Made by a program: the position numbers and the translations under genes. Below the pieces are notes generated by a model. That model had not been told where the DNA came from and ran no database searches. It saw only the letters and a program-made list of their open reading frames with translations. A DNA stretch of 64,000 nt, from positions 34,339,452 through 34,403,451 of the forward strand of contig JAPTYO010000002.1 of NCBI GenBank assembly GCA_036873135.1, given 5' to 3'. Source of the stretch: Clarkia xantiana subsp. parviflora (lineage: Eukaryota > Streptophyta > Magnoliopsida > Myrtales > Onagraceae). Position 1 is the first letter of the stretch. Each line of letters begins with the position of its first letter. Below, one piece after another: positions 45,361 through 57,439 of this stretch.

Positions 45361-46188
45361 CATCTGAGAGTTATCAGTATTTATCCACCTAAAAACCACT
45401 CGGAGCCTAAAGAGAAGAGAGTTCAGTCTACAAGAAGCTGGCAGAGCTTTAGCCATTGGACTACATCCTATCTTAGGGTTGTCGTCCTGAAGAGTAGACA
45501 TATTATACACCACCGGTGAGGTATGCTTCTTTTCAGTAGCTCAAGTTTCTGAGATGTTCATTTTAGAAATTGTCCAAAGGATCGATTGATCAATATGAAT
45601 CAATCGAGTGGATGGTTGACCGTTCGAATTGTATAATCGTCGATTACTGACATTGGTAAACGACCCAAAGAGATTTGATTCCTCACCTTCCTCCGGCTTA
45701 TCACTGGCAGTCTGTTCAGGGTTCCAAACTCAACGTTGGCAACTAAACACGAGGGTTGCGTGAGCACGGACCCCTATTCTATTTATTCTCGCCTGCCCGG
45801 TCTTCCCGCGGAATCAGTACTTCAGTAGCCGTCGTACAAGATGAACTTTTTTTTTTTTCGTTTTGAGCAATTCATGAAAGAAAGAATCGAGGAATAACCT
45901 ATGAATGTAACAACGACAAGAAAAGAATTTCACGTGCTTCCTTTCGGGAAGGGAGGATTAGGAAAATCCTATTGATTGCAGCTTTCTCCAGACCTCCGGG
46001 AAAAGCATGAAAAAAGTCCGCCTTGCGGTGTGCACCGGTTGTCCTGCTCCTTCTGCCGGCTATGCGCTCCTGGCCTTAACTTTTTGGGCTATATGGGATT
46101 TTCCCGTTGTCTCCCCCGATCGAGATATCGCCCATTTTGCCCTTCAGCTGGCTTCAAATCAAAGCTTGACTCAAAAAGAGGGGCGAGT
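45361..46188. other. Filler insertion with organellar DNA in copy 1
   Basis: About 828 bp stands where copy 2 has only GTGAATTTACTCA-like sequence of the original element. The left third is unrecognised. 45681-45760 is plastid 16S rRNA sequence in antisense. The rest (T12 run, CTTTCGGGAAGGGAGGATTAGG, CCAGACCTCCGGGAAAAGC and a GC-balanced frame at 46007-46303) has the look of organelle DNA, probably plastid or plastid-derived mitochondrial, though I cannot place every part. It fits capture of organellar fragments during double-strand break repair. Confidence 0.65.
45681..45760 (-). rRNA. rrn16: Fragment of plastid 16S rRNA (nuclear insertion)
   Basis: Read on the minus strand this has CGCAACCCTCGTGTTTAGTT, GAGTTTGGAACCCTGAACAG and ATAAGCCGGAGGAAGGTGAG, which matches the chloroplast 16S rRNA segment that includes the GCCGGAGGAAGG block. 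About 80 bases, with one or two substitutions relative to the plastid sequence I know. It is a nuclear-integrated fragment, not a functional rRNA gene. Confidence 0.8.
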
Positions 46189-46866
46189 TGACTTCTCGAC
46201 TATCTATGCGACAATCATGGATCAAATACGTGATTTACAGATCAAGAACCCTACCATTGTCATTTATCATTCGTTTAAGTTACTAAAATTTTGGTTATTT
46301 TGAGATTCGGATTTATTGAATAAAGTAGTTTCCATTCGATTCAAAATGTGATCTACTTGTCAAAATTAATCGACACGGTTAAGAGGGATCGATCCGAAAT
46401 GAAATTTCGGTCAGGTAAAGTGGTCGAATAAAATGAAACGATTAACGTACTCCGCCATCTCAGTCGGGACAACTGAACATACACATCGATTGCGTAGCTA
46501 GATCGAAAGATTTAGTATTTCTTAATTGTTAGTATTCCATTGAATGAAATAATCTGTAATGATGATCATGTGTGAAACCCATTGGATTAAATTAAATTAA
46601 ATTCAGAAATGAGACGATTTAACAAAGGGTCAAAACTTCGGTGAATAGCGCTACGCGCAAGTGGACCTCGATAGACGGAACAGATCGTTTCAAAATACGA
46701 ATTTAATGATGAAGTGTCTAAATGATGATGTGTTGAATTTTAGTTTGCATTCCTTCTGAAATAACTTACTGATAACGTTTACATCGGGAAGAAGTATGCT
46801 TCAAAAGCTACAACGACCTTGTAAAAGTATCAACTGACGCATAAGGTAAAAACCCAAGATGCTCAG

Positions 46867-47144
46867 TTCTTACTACGCTCCTTAATGGTGACATCGAGAG
46901 TAAACCTGTGAAGGTGTTCTCTAACAGTCAGGCAGCCATTGCAGCAGTTAAGAATCCGAAGTACCATAGTTGGACCAAACACATTGATGTGAAATATTTT
47001 TATTCTAAATCTATGGTAGAAGAAAATATAATCACTATGGAACACTTGTCCACTGATAATATGATTGCGGACCCATTAACTAAGCCACTACCCAGGGAGA
47101 TATTCGAAAAGCATGTAAAACTGCTTGGATTGCGTAGGGTTTAG
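46867..47144 (+). pseudogene. pol: Duplicated 3' end of the F pol (RNase H tail)
   Basis: It carries VFSNSQAAIAAVKNPKYHSW and DNMIADPLTKPLPREIF, ending at 47144. Where copy 1 has a TAG stop (40261), this copy has CAG (Q), so that stop arose in copy 1 after the duplication. With no upstream domain it is only a fragment. Confidence 0.85.
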
Positions 47145-48276
47145 AAATGACATGTATCTGTGATAACATTTTTATATTAGAAAGTTACGTTTTGTAAGTG
47201 AAAGAATTCAACCGAGTTTATGATCAATCGACGTGATAATGTTTTGATTACATCAGACTTACGGTCTATAAACTAAGTCGTAGGAGGACGCAATCCTCTG
47301 CCAAACTATGTCGAATGTGGGCCTTACCTAGTCACACAGGTACGGTCGTCTTGTGATGGAGGGAGGCCTCCACCAAACAAGACTGGCTAAGAGTCAGGGG
47401 GATTAACCTGATTAAGCTAGACGATTATATAGTTTCAAAGTAACTCGACGTGATCTTCGTTTCGCATATTGCCGTGATGAACTTCATTCGTCATTTAACC
47501 ACATTCTGGACCATATGAGAATCTGTGATAGCTTGATTGACATATCCCTTTCCTGTCAACCCAAAAGGTTCAGGTATGCTATGGACGTGCGCTTCATACT
47601 ACGCGTGCCACGTCCGACCACGGGGTCACAGCTCGGTTGGGCTAGGAAAGAATCCTCGTGACTCTGGCGGGCGCAAACTTCTTCACCTCGAGTGTGTGAT
47701 TGATCCCTGGAGCCTTATGAAGAGTCACCCAAAGTATCCTCACGGACTCATAACTCATATCTAAGGTCAGGCTCAATGCTCGCTTCCCGGCGTACGAGCG
47801 TAGTGCTGAACAAAAAGGCCCAGTGACCACGTCTTGAAACCAGTTTGGTTTGACTAAGGGTATGAGCGATGGGGATGATCAAGTTCACCTGTAATTCACC
47901 GATTCTTGTATTCACTAGGTGGCCACCAGCCGAATATTAGTTGAAGGTTGTGAATACTTGTACGGATGCCTTGGAGAAGTGTTCCTATGTGGAAACTAGG
48001 CAAGTTGAGAATTATCAGTTGACCTTGGATACAACGCGGTACAATATATAAATGTTGTTTATAACAGGTTGATTAGAGAAAAGGGAATCAACGTTCCGCG
48101 GGCGCTACAATACTCCTAACAGATGAGTAGTACGATGCCCGTCATATCCGCCGGTCGCACGGCAAACCTCGTATGAACTATTCGGAAGCATGGAGCAGAT
48201 CAAAGGGGAGAAATGTTGATGCGGATTTGGAAAACAATACATTAATAGGCACCCTCCCATTCCGGCGAGTGGGAGC

Positions 48277-48876
48277 TGTAAGCATATGGTGACGGACTCC
48301 GTAATTGGTAGCCCATAATATGTATTGTTTACCTAATGAACTTGGGTAAATGTCACATTAGGGTAATTGGGCTAGACCCAAATCCTAATTGACATGGGAG
48401 GCTCAAAATTGGGTCTCCCCAAATACATAGGCCGGCCGAATATTTGTGGTGGGGTAAAGTGGACTTTTGTCCACTTTACTCCTCCTATAAATAAGAGGTG
48501 TTATTGAAATTTTAGGGTTAATCATAATTCCCTCACAAGAGAGTTTTAGAGAGAAAAACCCTCCTCCCACACCATAAGGTTCGGCCGAAACAAGCAAGTC
48601 ACCAGGGGTGTGCCAAATTGCTTTCGAGCAAACTCTCCAGAGATCTGTCTCTATGCCAAGAATCGATCAGAGGCTTTGCTGTGGAGCTTATACCACGTAG
48701 GTCTTCTTTCACAAGAACTTCTATGGGTTCCGACTGGAGGATCGCGAACTCCCTCGAGCAAGGATATTGGACTACGGTTACTCTTAAGGTATGTGTAAAC
48801 TTTCCGCTGCGTAATTGATATTACTAGCACATACCATGTTTATGTTTCCGTAGTGAATACTCTCCGTAATCTAACA
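48277..48876 (+). repeat. Duplicate of the 3' LTR of F
   Basis: 600 bp, nearly identical to 41610-42208 and followed by the same CTTCGGCCGAACC junction into LTR G. It is not an independent insertion. Confidence 0.9.
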
Positions 48877-49173
48877 CTTCGGCCGAACCACATAGCCACC
48901 AAGGGTGTGCCAATTTGCTTTCGAGCAAACACTCAAGAGATCTGTCCCTTGCCAAGAATCGATCAGAGGCTTGGCTGTGAAGAATATACCACGTAGGGCT
49001 TCCTTCACAAGAACCCCTACGGGTGCCGACCGGAGGATCGGGAACTCCCTCCTGCAAATATCTTGGGACTACAGACAGCTGTAGAGGTATGTGCGAATCT
49101 TCCGCTGTGTAATTTTGATTACTAGCATATACCATGATTTAGTTTCCATAGTGATTACTCCCGTAATCTAACA
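48877..49173 (+). repeat. Duplicate of the second half of LTR G
   Basis: It matches 42209-42505. The primer site TAGTATCAGAGC follows at 49175. Confidence 0.88.
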
Positions 49174-49736
49174 GTAGTATCAGAGCCTGTGTTAGGAGTT
49201 CATGATTTTGATAAATTATTGTCTTGAAAAGTCATTAATTTGACCGAATATTTTAAAAGAAAAATTTTAAATTTTCGATTTTTGGTAAAACCGAAATTTT
49301 TCATGATGTTCTTAGGTAATTTGATGTTCATGATCTTCAAGAAAAAATATGATATTTATCAAAATCAAACATTGGATTGTAGATCTTATTAAAATTTGAT
49401 CTTAAAATTTGACCATTTGTTCCCAAATTAGTGTTTTTGGCTGAAACCCTAGGTAAATTACAAGGTAAATTTTTTATTTTCTTAGACCCAAAGGGACAAA
49501 ATTTCGGCCGAATATTCTAATAATATTGTTTACATTTTAATATTTATTTAGGTAACAATATATCTATAATTGGGAACATTAGGATAGATTCACGTTAATA
49601 TATAGAAATATATATAACTATCAATATATCTAAATATTTAAATAGGTTAAAGATATTATTGACAGATTTTAGTTACCTAAAAGATTGAGAAAATATATTG
49701 TTAGTATTTTTTTTCCTATTTAAGATATTGACAATA

Positions 49737-49781
<45 letters not shown>

Positions 49782-52723
49782 TTATATATAGGTGCAGATT
49801 TTTACATATATATATATATATATTGTTGATTGATTTAATCTTAAAGATAGAATCTTACCAAAACAATATATATATATGTTTATAATAGGTTCGATGTATA
49901 TATATATATATATATAATATTGGAAATTATTTTATATAATTAATGTTACTTGGTGGCTAAGTTAAATATTTTTGGACTTTAAAAACCTAGTTGGGCCACA
50001 AGTAAACATTTCGGCCCAACCTTTTAAATTTAATTATTGGGCCGGTCAAATATATCAAATCCGGACGAATTAAAACCGAACCGGATTTTCTCAATCGGTT
50101 CGACTTAATTGGGTCGGGTCGGACCGGGGTAACAAAGTGGATCTAACCGAACATGTTTTGTGTGTTGAACCGAACCCTATTTTTATTGGACCGGTTCGGA
50201 CCGAACCAGATTTTAAAATTAAAACCGGACTGAATATAATACGATTTTACCGAAACGAACCGAACCGGATTTCCCGGACTGGACCCAAAACAGATTTTCT
50301 GGACCGAACCGGACCAAACCAAACTTAAATTGACTGAACCGAAGCGTATTTTCAAAACCGAATTCAAGTCAATTAAAATAGGGAGATCAAGTTTTAAAAT
50401 CCAAATGTTTTTGAACCTCAATAGGCTTACACAGTGCTCAAGGGTTGATAACCTTTATGCCTTGTTTTGATTATGGGGATGAATCTCGGAGATAAATGTT
50501 TTTTAGACTGGTATAATAAGTGGGCTGAATTGCAATTGTTTATTATTCAATATATATTTATGCATGATTAGAAATGTTGTCTTGACTTAGTCAAGCTAGC
50601 TGGATATTGCATATTCGGGGCTGAGCCCTGGTTAAATATATGGAATGCGCACTAGGATAGACATGATGTGATGGTTGGAAATGCCTAGGATTCATGTCTA
50701 GAATGTTCCGTGATTGAATATAAGCATGAATTGCAAATAAGCCCCTAATGTTTAAAATTATTTTAAAATCGAAAACAAGTCGCCAAATGTGTATGATGGA
50801 TGTGAATGCTACATGTTTGACACGTATGCTAGAATGTTGAGGATGTAGTTGCATTTGATAATTTACATGGAAGTAGAATTATGTATGCAAGCATGAGTTC
50901 CTTGGAACATTAGACGCATGACGCGTAAGCATGAGTGTGGTTTGTATGATGAATGTTACTGGCGTATGATAATTTACGTGGATAGTAGAATTATATATGC
51001 ACGAGTGAATTCATCGGAATTTTTTCCAAAATACAAAGGGCCTTGGGAAAGCCAATATCGGGTATGCTTGTTTAAAATCCCCGTTCTAGTAATTTCCGAT
51101 TAAAACCGTTTTAAAAGACTGATCGACGACGATAGTGTGAAATTTTTCACAGCCATCTTCCATTGGTTTACTGGTGGTCTGTTTTTTTAGATGACTGATG
51201 AATCATTATTTGTCGGATTCCATCTTAATTTATATTTTATGTATGCAATTCTTTCTCAAAATGTCAATGTCTCCCTGATTTTTGCATAATCACCGATGTG
51301 TTAGTATGAACTGGTTGAATTAGTGCGATTCGATACTCCTCGCAATCTTGATGGTATGAATCATGATGAATAAATAGAGTACGTGTTGAACTCTCTACTA
51401 CGATTTCGAAAAGTGGAGAGAACAACTACAGATGAATATGGTAGTCTGTATGATTTTTACAATGTGAAACGAATGTAATAATTTGTTTCACCAAGATTAG
51501 GAGCAGGTTCTTTGATGATCTCAATGCGTATGTGGTGATACATTCAACCTTGGTAGAAAGGGGTTGAAGAAGACTTCAATTGCAACCAGGCAATGTTGCA
51601 GTTAAGTATCCCTTTGCATCCGCCTCGGTGGAAGCAAGGATGCAAGAGCTAAATGTTTTGGTTGAACGTGATGGTTCTCTCTCTTTCCATGGACGCTGGT
51701 GTAAAATCCGCATTGGATCTTCAGAATGAAAGGTCAACATGGAAAAGATGTATATGGTTGTCTGGTGTTGAAAGGACTCAATGAATTTGAGCCTAATCAA
51801 GTACAGTAACCACAACAGTAAAAGGGAAACCTTCTCTGCTCACCATACTGAGTTCTAAAGAAGTCAACCATGATCCGCATATTATAGAGAGAACTTGACC
51901 ATAAATGTCTTATACGATAATCTGGTGGGTTAAACCATGTTGATAAAGTGCGTCTAAAGTACGTCTCGTAGGTCATGTGTGTGAAGCGGTAAAATGTTTT
52001 ACACATAAACATATCATTTGACGTGATTCACTCGTGAATTTACTCAGACTTCTCGACTATCTATCCGACAATCATGGATCAAATACGTGATTTACAGATC
52101 AAGAACCCTACCATTGTCATTTATCATTCGTTTAAGTTACTAAAATTTTGGTTATTTTGAGATTCGGATTTATTGAATAAAGTAGTTTCCATTCGATTCA
52201 AAATGTGATCTACTTGTCAAAATTAATCGACACGGTTAAGAGGGATCGATCCGAAACGAAATTTCGGTCAGGTAAAGTGGTCGAATAAAATGAAACGATT
52301 CACGTACTCCGCCATCTCAGTCGGGACAACTGAACATACACATCGATTGCGTAGCTAGATCGAAAGATTTAGTATTTCTTAATTGTTAGTATTCCATTGA
52401 ATGAAATAATCTGTAATGATGATCATGTGTGAAACCCATTGGATTAAATTAAATTAAATTCAGAAATGAGACGATATAACAAAGGGTTAAAACTTCGGTG
52501 AATAGCGCTACGCGCAAGTGGACCTCGATAGACGGAACAGATCGTTTCAAAATACGAATTTAATGATGAAGTGTCTAAATGATGATGTGTTGAATTTTAG
52601 TTTGCATTCCTTCTGAAATAACTTACTGATAACGTTTACATCGGGAAGAAGTATGCTTCAAAAGCTACAACGACCTTGTAAAAGTATCAACTGACGCATA
52701 AGGTATAAACCCAAGATGCTCAG

Positions 52724-54009
52724 TTCGGAGATGGGATAAAATCTCTGAGATAAGTTTGAAAATGAAGAAGGATTAAGTCGTTTAAACGATTTTCCTTCCA
52801 CGCGCCTTGAACGATAAGTCAGGCTAGTCATTCAAATCAACTGACACACTTCAGAAAGCACAGTTTATAAACATACTGTTGGAGTCACTCTATCAGACGT
52901 TCCCTATGGGATGATGAAAAGTGATTCACATTTATGTAATATTGTGTTCCAATGAAGTCGGTAAAACATGTCGCCATAATAGCTGAAGAATGATAATGAG
53001 TTAAATCAAGTCATCATGCGACATTAATTTGCGCATTAAACACGTATTTGGGGACAAGAGTTCGTTAACTACTCTTAGAAAATACCTGTTTACAGCTTTT
53101 GGGAAAATGGTGCCGTAGTCGAACATGAGACATTACATACTTGAGGACGAATTTTCTGATGCATGGAAAGTTTCAAACAAATGTAGTCTTGATCAAAACG
53201 GAGTTGGATATCACTGACAATTAGATCCCACTTAATTAGAGTGGTACAGATTTGAACCAGCAACTCAAGTGAATGAAATGGTAATGAAAGTATTTTCATA
53301 GTAAATCCAGTGGGAGGAATAAACCCTACCACATGAGATCACTGTTACCACAGAGACGAATCAAGTTGAACCTGATTGTCATATTGTTGAACCAGGAAAG
53401 CCACAACTGCCTCTACTACCCATTGTTTCCAGTGGGAGTGATCCGAACAAACTTGGTTCCAGATCCTAGTGATCAAAGAATTCATCTCGGAAGTTAAACC
53501 CCGAGACCAAGAGGTTGTCAAAGGAAAGGTGATGGTCAGGGTTCAAGTACTGCTCTTGTTCCCAAAGGAAACGATGCTCAAATAAGAAGGATTGTTCCGA
53601 GTGGGAGAAATATTCCCAATAGAATTGATGCTACGATAAGAAGCATTATTCCGAGTGGCAGAAATGATCAGACTCTAGATGGGATTAATCAAGCCTAGAC
53701 GAAAGTCAAAGGCTTCGAACCCATCGAGCAAGGTGAAAACCTCGCTCTAACAACTGCTGGCAATCATTGGAAAGGCCTCAAGTGGAGAAATGGAGGAAAA
53801 TAATAATAGAAAGAGATCGCCTAAATGAAAGCCATTATATTCTATAGTTGATTTACCTACTAACCACATGGGCACAAGGATACGGTGAGTCCTGAAAGAA
53901 GGCTCACCACTGATGGAAAAGGTCGGGAGGTGCGAAACCCGACTTGATACGAAAGGATATACCCATTTCACGGAGTTGACTTTGAAAAAAACAAACTCAC
54001 TAACTGTGC
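52724..54009 (+). other. Decayed gag-pol interior of G
   Basis: Collinear with F (38190-39200) and inverted E. No open protease or integrase. Repeated AAGAAGCATTATTCCGAGTG-type words at 53570-53670 mirror the duplication seen in E. Confidence 0.55.
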
Positions 54010-55302
54010 GTAAAACCACGGTTAGGGCTAGTCTTGTTCTGCTCGCAAGTCTCAATCTCGAGCTGCACCATATGAATGTTAAGACCGAATTCCTCGACGA
54101 AAACCTAGGAAGAGATCTACATGGAGCAACCGGAGGGTTTCATTACTCCTGGTAAAGAACGTAAAGTTTGTAAACTCCAAAGGTCCATCTACGATCTTAA
54201 ACAGTCTTCTCGACAATGGTACCGCAGATTCCACGAAGAAATCGTAGGAAACGGATTCGTGAATCTTCACGAGGATCCGAGCGTGTATTATAAGACTTCC
54301 GGGTCTAAGTATGTCATCTTAACTTTATACGTGGATGACATACTCATTGCCACAAACGATATGAGTTTTATGAACAAGTCAAGGTCATGGTTGGCATCTG
54401 TATTTGAGATGAAAGACATGAGAGAGGCCACGTACATCTTGGGCATTAAAATTGCTAGAGATCGGGCTACCCGGAAATTTTGTCTGTCTCAAGAAGCTTA
54501 TATCAACAAACTGTTGAAAAGATTCAGATTACAGGATGCCAAATCCGTGGATACGCCGGTGGTGTTTTGCTGCGCACTGTCAAAACGTGACGGCCCACAA
54601 AACATGGCAGAGCGTGAACAGATGAAGGGTGTAGAATATTTAAGCATGGTCGGTAGTTTGATGTACGTCATGCAATGCACCCATCCGGATATCTGTTACA
54701 CCGTGGGCCTCGTAGCACGTTTCCAATCAGATCCTGGCTATCAACATTTAAAGGCTGTAAACGAATTATTCGTAATCTGAATGGTACTACCGACTACGCA
54801 CTGTGCTGTGAGGGCGGGAAGTTAGAATTGACCGGTTACAGTGAAGCCAACCATGGTGGTGATCCAGATGATCGTAAGTCCACCACAGGAGGAATTTTTC
54901 TCCTTGCTAATGCCGCCGTTTCATGGACGAGCAAGAAGCAAACATGTGTTGCGCTGTCCACGATGGAATCAGAATTCGTAGCCCCCTCCAAGAACGCACA
55001 GGAAGCGGTCTGCCTGAAAAGTCTTCTTACTGCGCTTCTTAATGGTGATGTCGGGAGTAAACCTGTGAAGGTGTTCTCTAACAGTCAGGCTGCCATTGCG
55101 TCAGTAAAGAATCCGAAGTACCATAGTAGGACCAAACACATTGATGTGAATAATTTTTATGCTAAATCTATGGTAGAAGACAATACAATCACTATGGATA
55201 CTTGTCCACTGATAACATGATTGCAGACCCATTAACTAAACCACTACGCAGTGAGATATTCGAAAAAAGCATGTAAAATTGCTTGGATTCCGTAAGGTTT
55301 AA
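54010..55302 (+). pseudogene. pol: Copia pol remnant of G: reverse transcriptase and RNase H
   Basis: The first RT motif reads LHHMNVKTEFLDENL, so the catalytic Asp (MDV in E and F) is Asn. A frame change follows near 54110. The 219-residue frame from 54121 contains YDLKQSSRQWYRRF and LTLYVDDILIA (YVDD at residues 70-73). A 1-bp deletion near 54766 shifts to a frame with TGYSEANHGGD (RNase H, first Asp changed) and STMESEFVAPS. A further 1-bp deletion near 55198 and a 2-bp insertion near 55266 disrupt the C-terminus. The gene is dead by several independent lesions. Confidence 0.88.
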
Positions 55303-56422
55303 TAGTGGCATGTATCTGTGATAACATTTTGATATTAGAAAGTTACTTTTTGTAAGCGAAAGAATTGCAACTGAGTTTATGATCAATCGACGTCATAATG
55401 TTTTGACTACATCAAATTTTCGATCTATAAACTAAGTCGTAGGAGGACGTAATCCTCTGCCAAAACTATTTCGAATGAAAGCCTTACCTCGTCACACAGG
55501 TACGGTCGTCTTGCGGTGGAGGGAGGCCTCTACCGAGAAAGATTGGCTAAGAGTCGGGGGGATAAACCTGATTACTCAAGACGATCGTCTAGTCTCGAAG
55601 TAACTCGACATGATCTTCATTTTGCAGATCGTCGTGATGAATTTCTTTCGTCATTAATCCACATTCTAGGCCAGATGAGAATCAGCAATATCATGATTTG
55701 ACATATCCCATTCCTTTGAACTTAAACGTTCATGTATGCTATCGACGCGTGCCATGTTCGAACACGGGGTCACAACTCGGTTGTGCTAGATAAGAATCCT
55801 CGTGATTCTAGCGGGCGCAAACTTCTTCACCTCGAGCGTGTGATTGATCCTGGGAGCGTTATGAAGAGGCACCCAAAGTATCCTCACAGACTCAGAACTC
55901 ATATCTAAGGTCAGGCTCAATGTTCGCTTCCCGGCGTACGAGCATAGTGCTGAATAAAAAGGCCCAATGACCACTTCTTTGGAAACCGGTTGGGTTTGAC
56001 TAAGGATATGAGCGATGGGGATGGTCAAGTTCACCGGTAATACATCGACTCTTGTATTCACAAGGTGGCCACCAACCGAATATTAGTTGAAGGTTGTGAA
56101 TACTTGTACGGATGCCTTGGAGAAGTGTTCTTATGAGGAAACTAGGAAAAGGATAATAATTATCAGTTGACCTAGGATACAACGCGAACTATATAAATGT
56201 TGTTTATAATAGGTTGATTGGAGAAAATGGAATCAATGTTCCGCGGGCGCTACAACACTCCTAACAGATGAGTAGCACGATGTCTGTCGTGTCCGCCGGT
56301 CGCACGGCAAACCTCATATGAACTATTCGGAAGCAAATGACGAGATCAAAAGAGTGAAATGTTAATGCAAATTTAAACGACAATACATTAACAGGCACCC
56401 TCCCATTCCGGCGAGTGGGAGG
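55303..56422 (+). other. 3' untranslated region of G
   Basis: Conserved with the equivalents in E and F; it ends in GGCGAGTGGGAG before the 3' LTR. No gene is seen. Confidence 0.6.
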
Positions 56423-57015
56423 CGTAAGCATATGGTGATGGGCGTCGTAAATGGAAGCCCATTATATGTATATATTACCTAAGTTAATTTGGTACATGTC
56501 ACATTAGGACACTGGTCCAGATCGAAAATCCCAATTGACATGGGAGGCCCAAAATTGGGTCTCCCAAATACATAGGCCGGCCGAATTACTAGGTGGAGGT
56601 AAAGTTGACTTTTGTCCACTTTACTCATCGTATATATATGGGAGTTAGAGGTTTTATTAGGGTTAATCACAATTCCCTTTAAGTGGTGATTTGAGAGAAA
56701 ATCCTTCCCCCAGAAACACCATATTCGGCCGAACCATACAAGACACCAAGGGTGTGCCAATTTGCCTTCGAGCAAACACTCTAGAGATCCGTCCCTTGCC
56801 AAGAATCGATCTGAGGCTTTGATGTGGAGAATATACTACGTAGGGCTTCCTTAACAAGAACCCTTACGGGTGCCGATCCGAGGATCGTGAACTCCCTACT
56901 ACAAGGGTCTTCGGACTGCAGACTATTGTTAAGGTATGTGCAAATCTTCCGCTGCGTAATTTCGATTACTAGCATGTACCATGGTTTTAGTATCCGTAGT
57001 GCCCGTAATCTAACA
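56423..57015 (+). repeat. 3' LTR closing the G cluster
   Basis: 593 bp, starting CGTAAGCATATGG (TG changed to CG) and ending CCGTAATCTAACA, followed by TCCTA. Downstream is the leader of E in reverse orientation, whose own sequence reads ATCCTAATGTTCCC at this point. Confidence 0.85.
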
Positions 57016-57439
57016 TCCTAATGTTCCCAATTACATATATATTGTTACCTAGAATAAAAATTAAAATATGTCAAACACTATTATTAAAAAAGTTTCGGCC
57101 GAAATTTGTTCCTTGGTGACTCAGAAATTAAAAAATTTACCTTGTAATTCACCTAGGGTTTCGGCCAAAAAAACATAATTGGGAACAAGTGGTCAAATTT
57201 CAAGATCAAATTTTAATAAGATCTACAATCCAATGTTTGATTTTGATAAATATCATATTTTTCTTGAAGATCATAAATATCAAATTTCCTAAGAAACAAC
57301 ATGAAAATTTCAGACCGCCTTTAACTTAAAAATTCGAAAATTTTAAAATTTCATTTTAAAAATTCCGGTCCAAAGTTTAAATTTTCAAGAACACCAATTT
57401 ATCAAAATCATGAACTCCTAACACAGACTCTGATACCAC
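57016..57439 (-). other. Leader and primer site of element E, reversed
   Basis: Reverse complement of the leader seen at 49175-49600. It ends with the primer site, TGGTATCAGAGT on the minus strand (57427-57438). Confidence 0.8.

Larger units (their letters stand above)
40199..46866. repeat. Tandem duplication, copy 1 (6668 bp)
   Basis: It runs from the RNase H region of F through the 3' LTR of F, the second half of LTR G and the leader and gag region of G. Copy 2 starts directly after it at 46867. Outside of small differences the copies are nearly identical, but copy 1 alone has the filler at 45361-46188. The junction at 46866/46867 shows TTC shared by both parent ends. Confidence 0.92.
46867..52723. 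repeat. Tandem duplication, copy 2 (5857 bp)
   Basis: Near-identical copy of 40199-46866 without the filler. It ends at GCTCAG (52718-52723), after which the original G sequence continues (TTCGGAGATGGGATAAAATC). Confidence 0.92.
33882..57015 (+). mobile_element. Element G (composite): forward Copia-type cluster inside E
   Basis: A 5' LTR starts at 33882 (TGTAAGCATATGG), is interrupted by element F at 34190, resumes after F and ends at 42505 with a tRNA-Met-type primer site. A 3' LTR lies at 56423-57015. The interior contains a 6.7-kb tandem duplication and a broken pol (54010-55302). The flanks do not match (AGAAG on the left, TCCTA on the right), and sequence of E between the two flanks is missing. 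The two outer LTRs therefore probably come from two different insertions joined by recombination. Confidence 0.7.

Noticed and set aside
46007..46303. 98-residue frame starting MKKVRLAVCTGC as a host gene
   Set aside because: It starts inside the organellar filler and runs on into retrotransposon sequence shared with the second copy.
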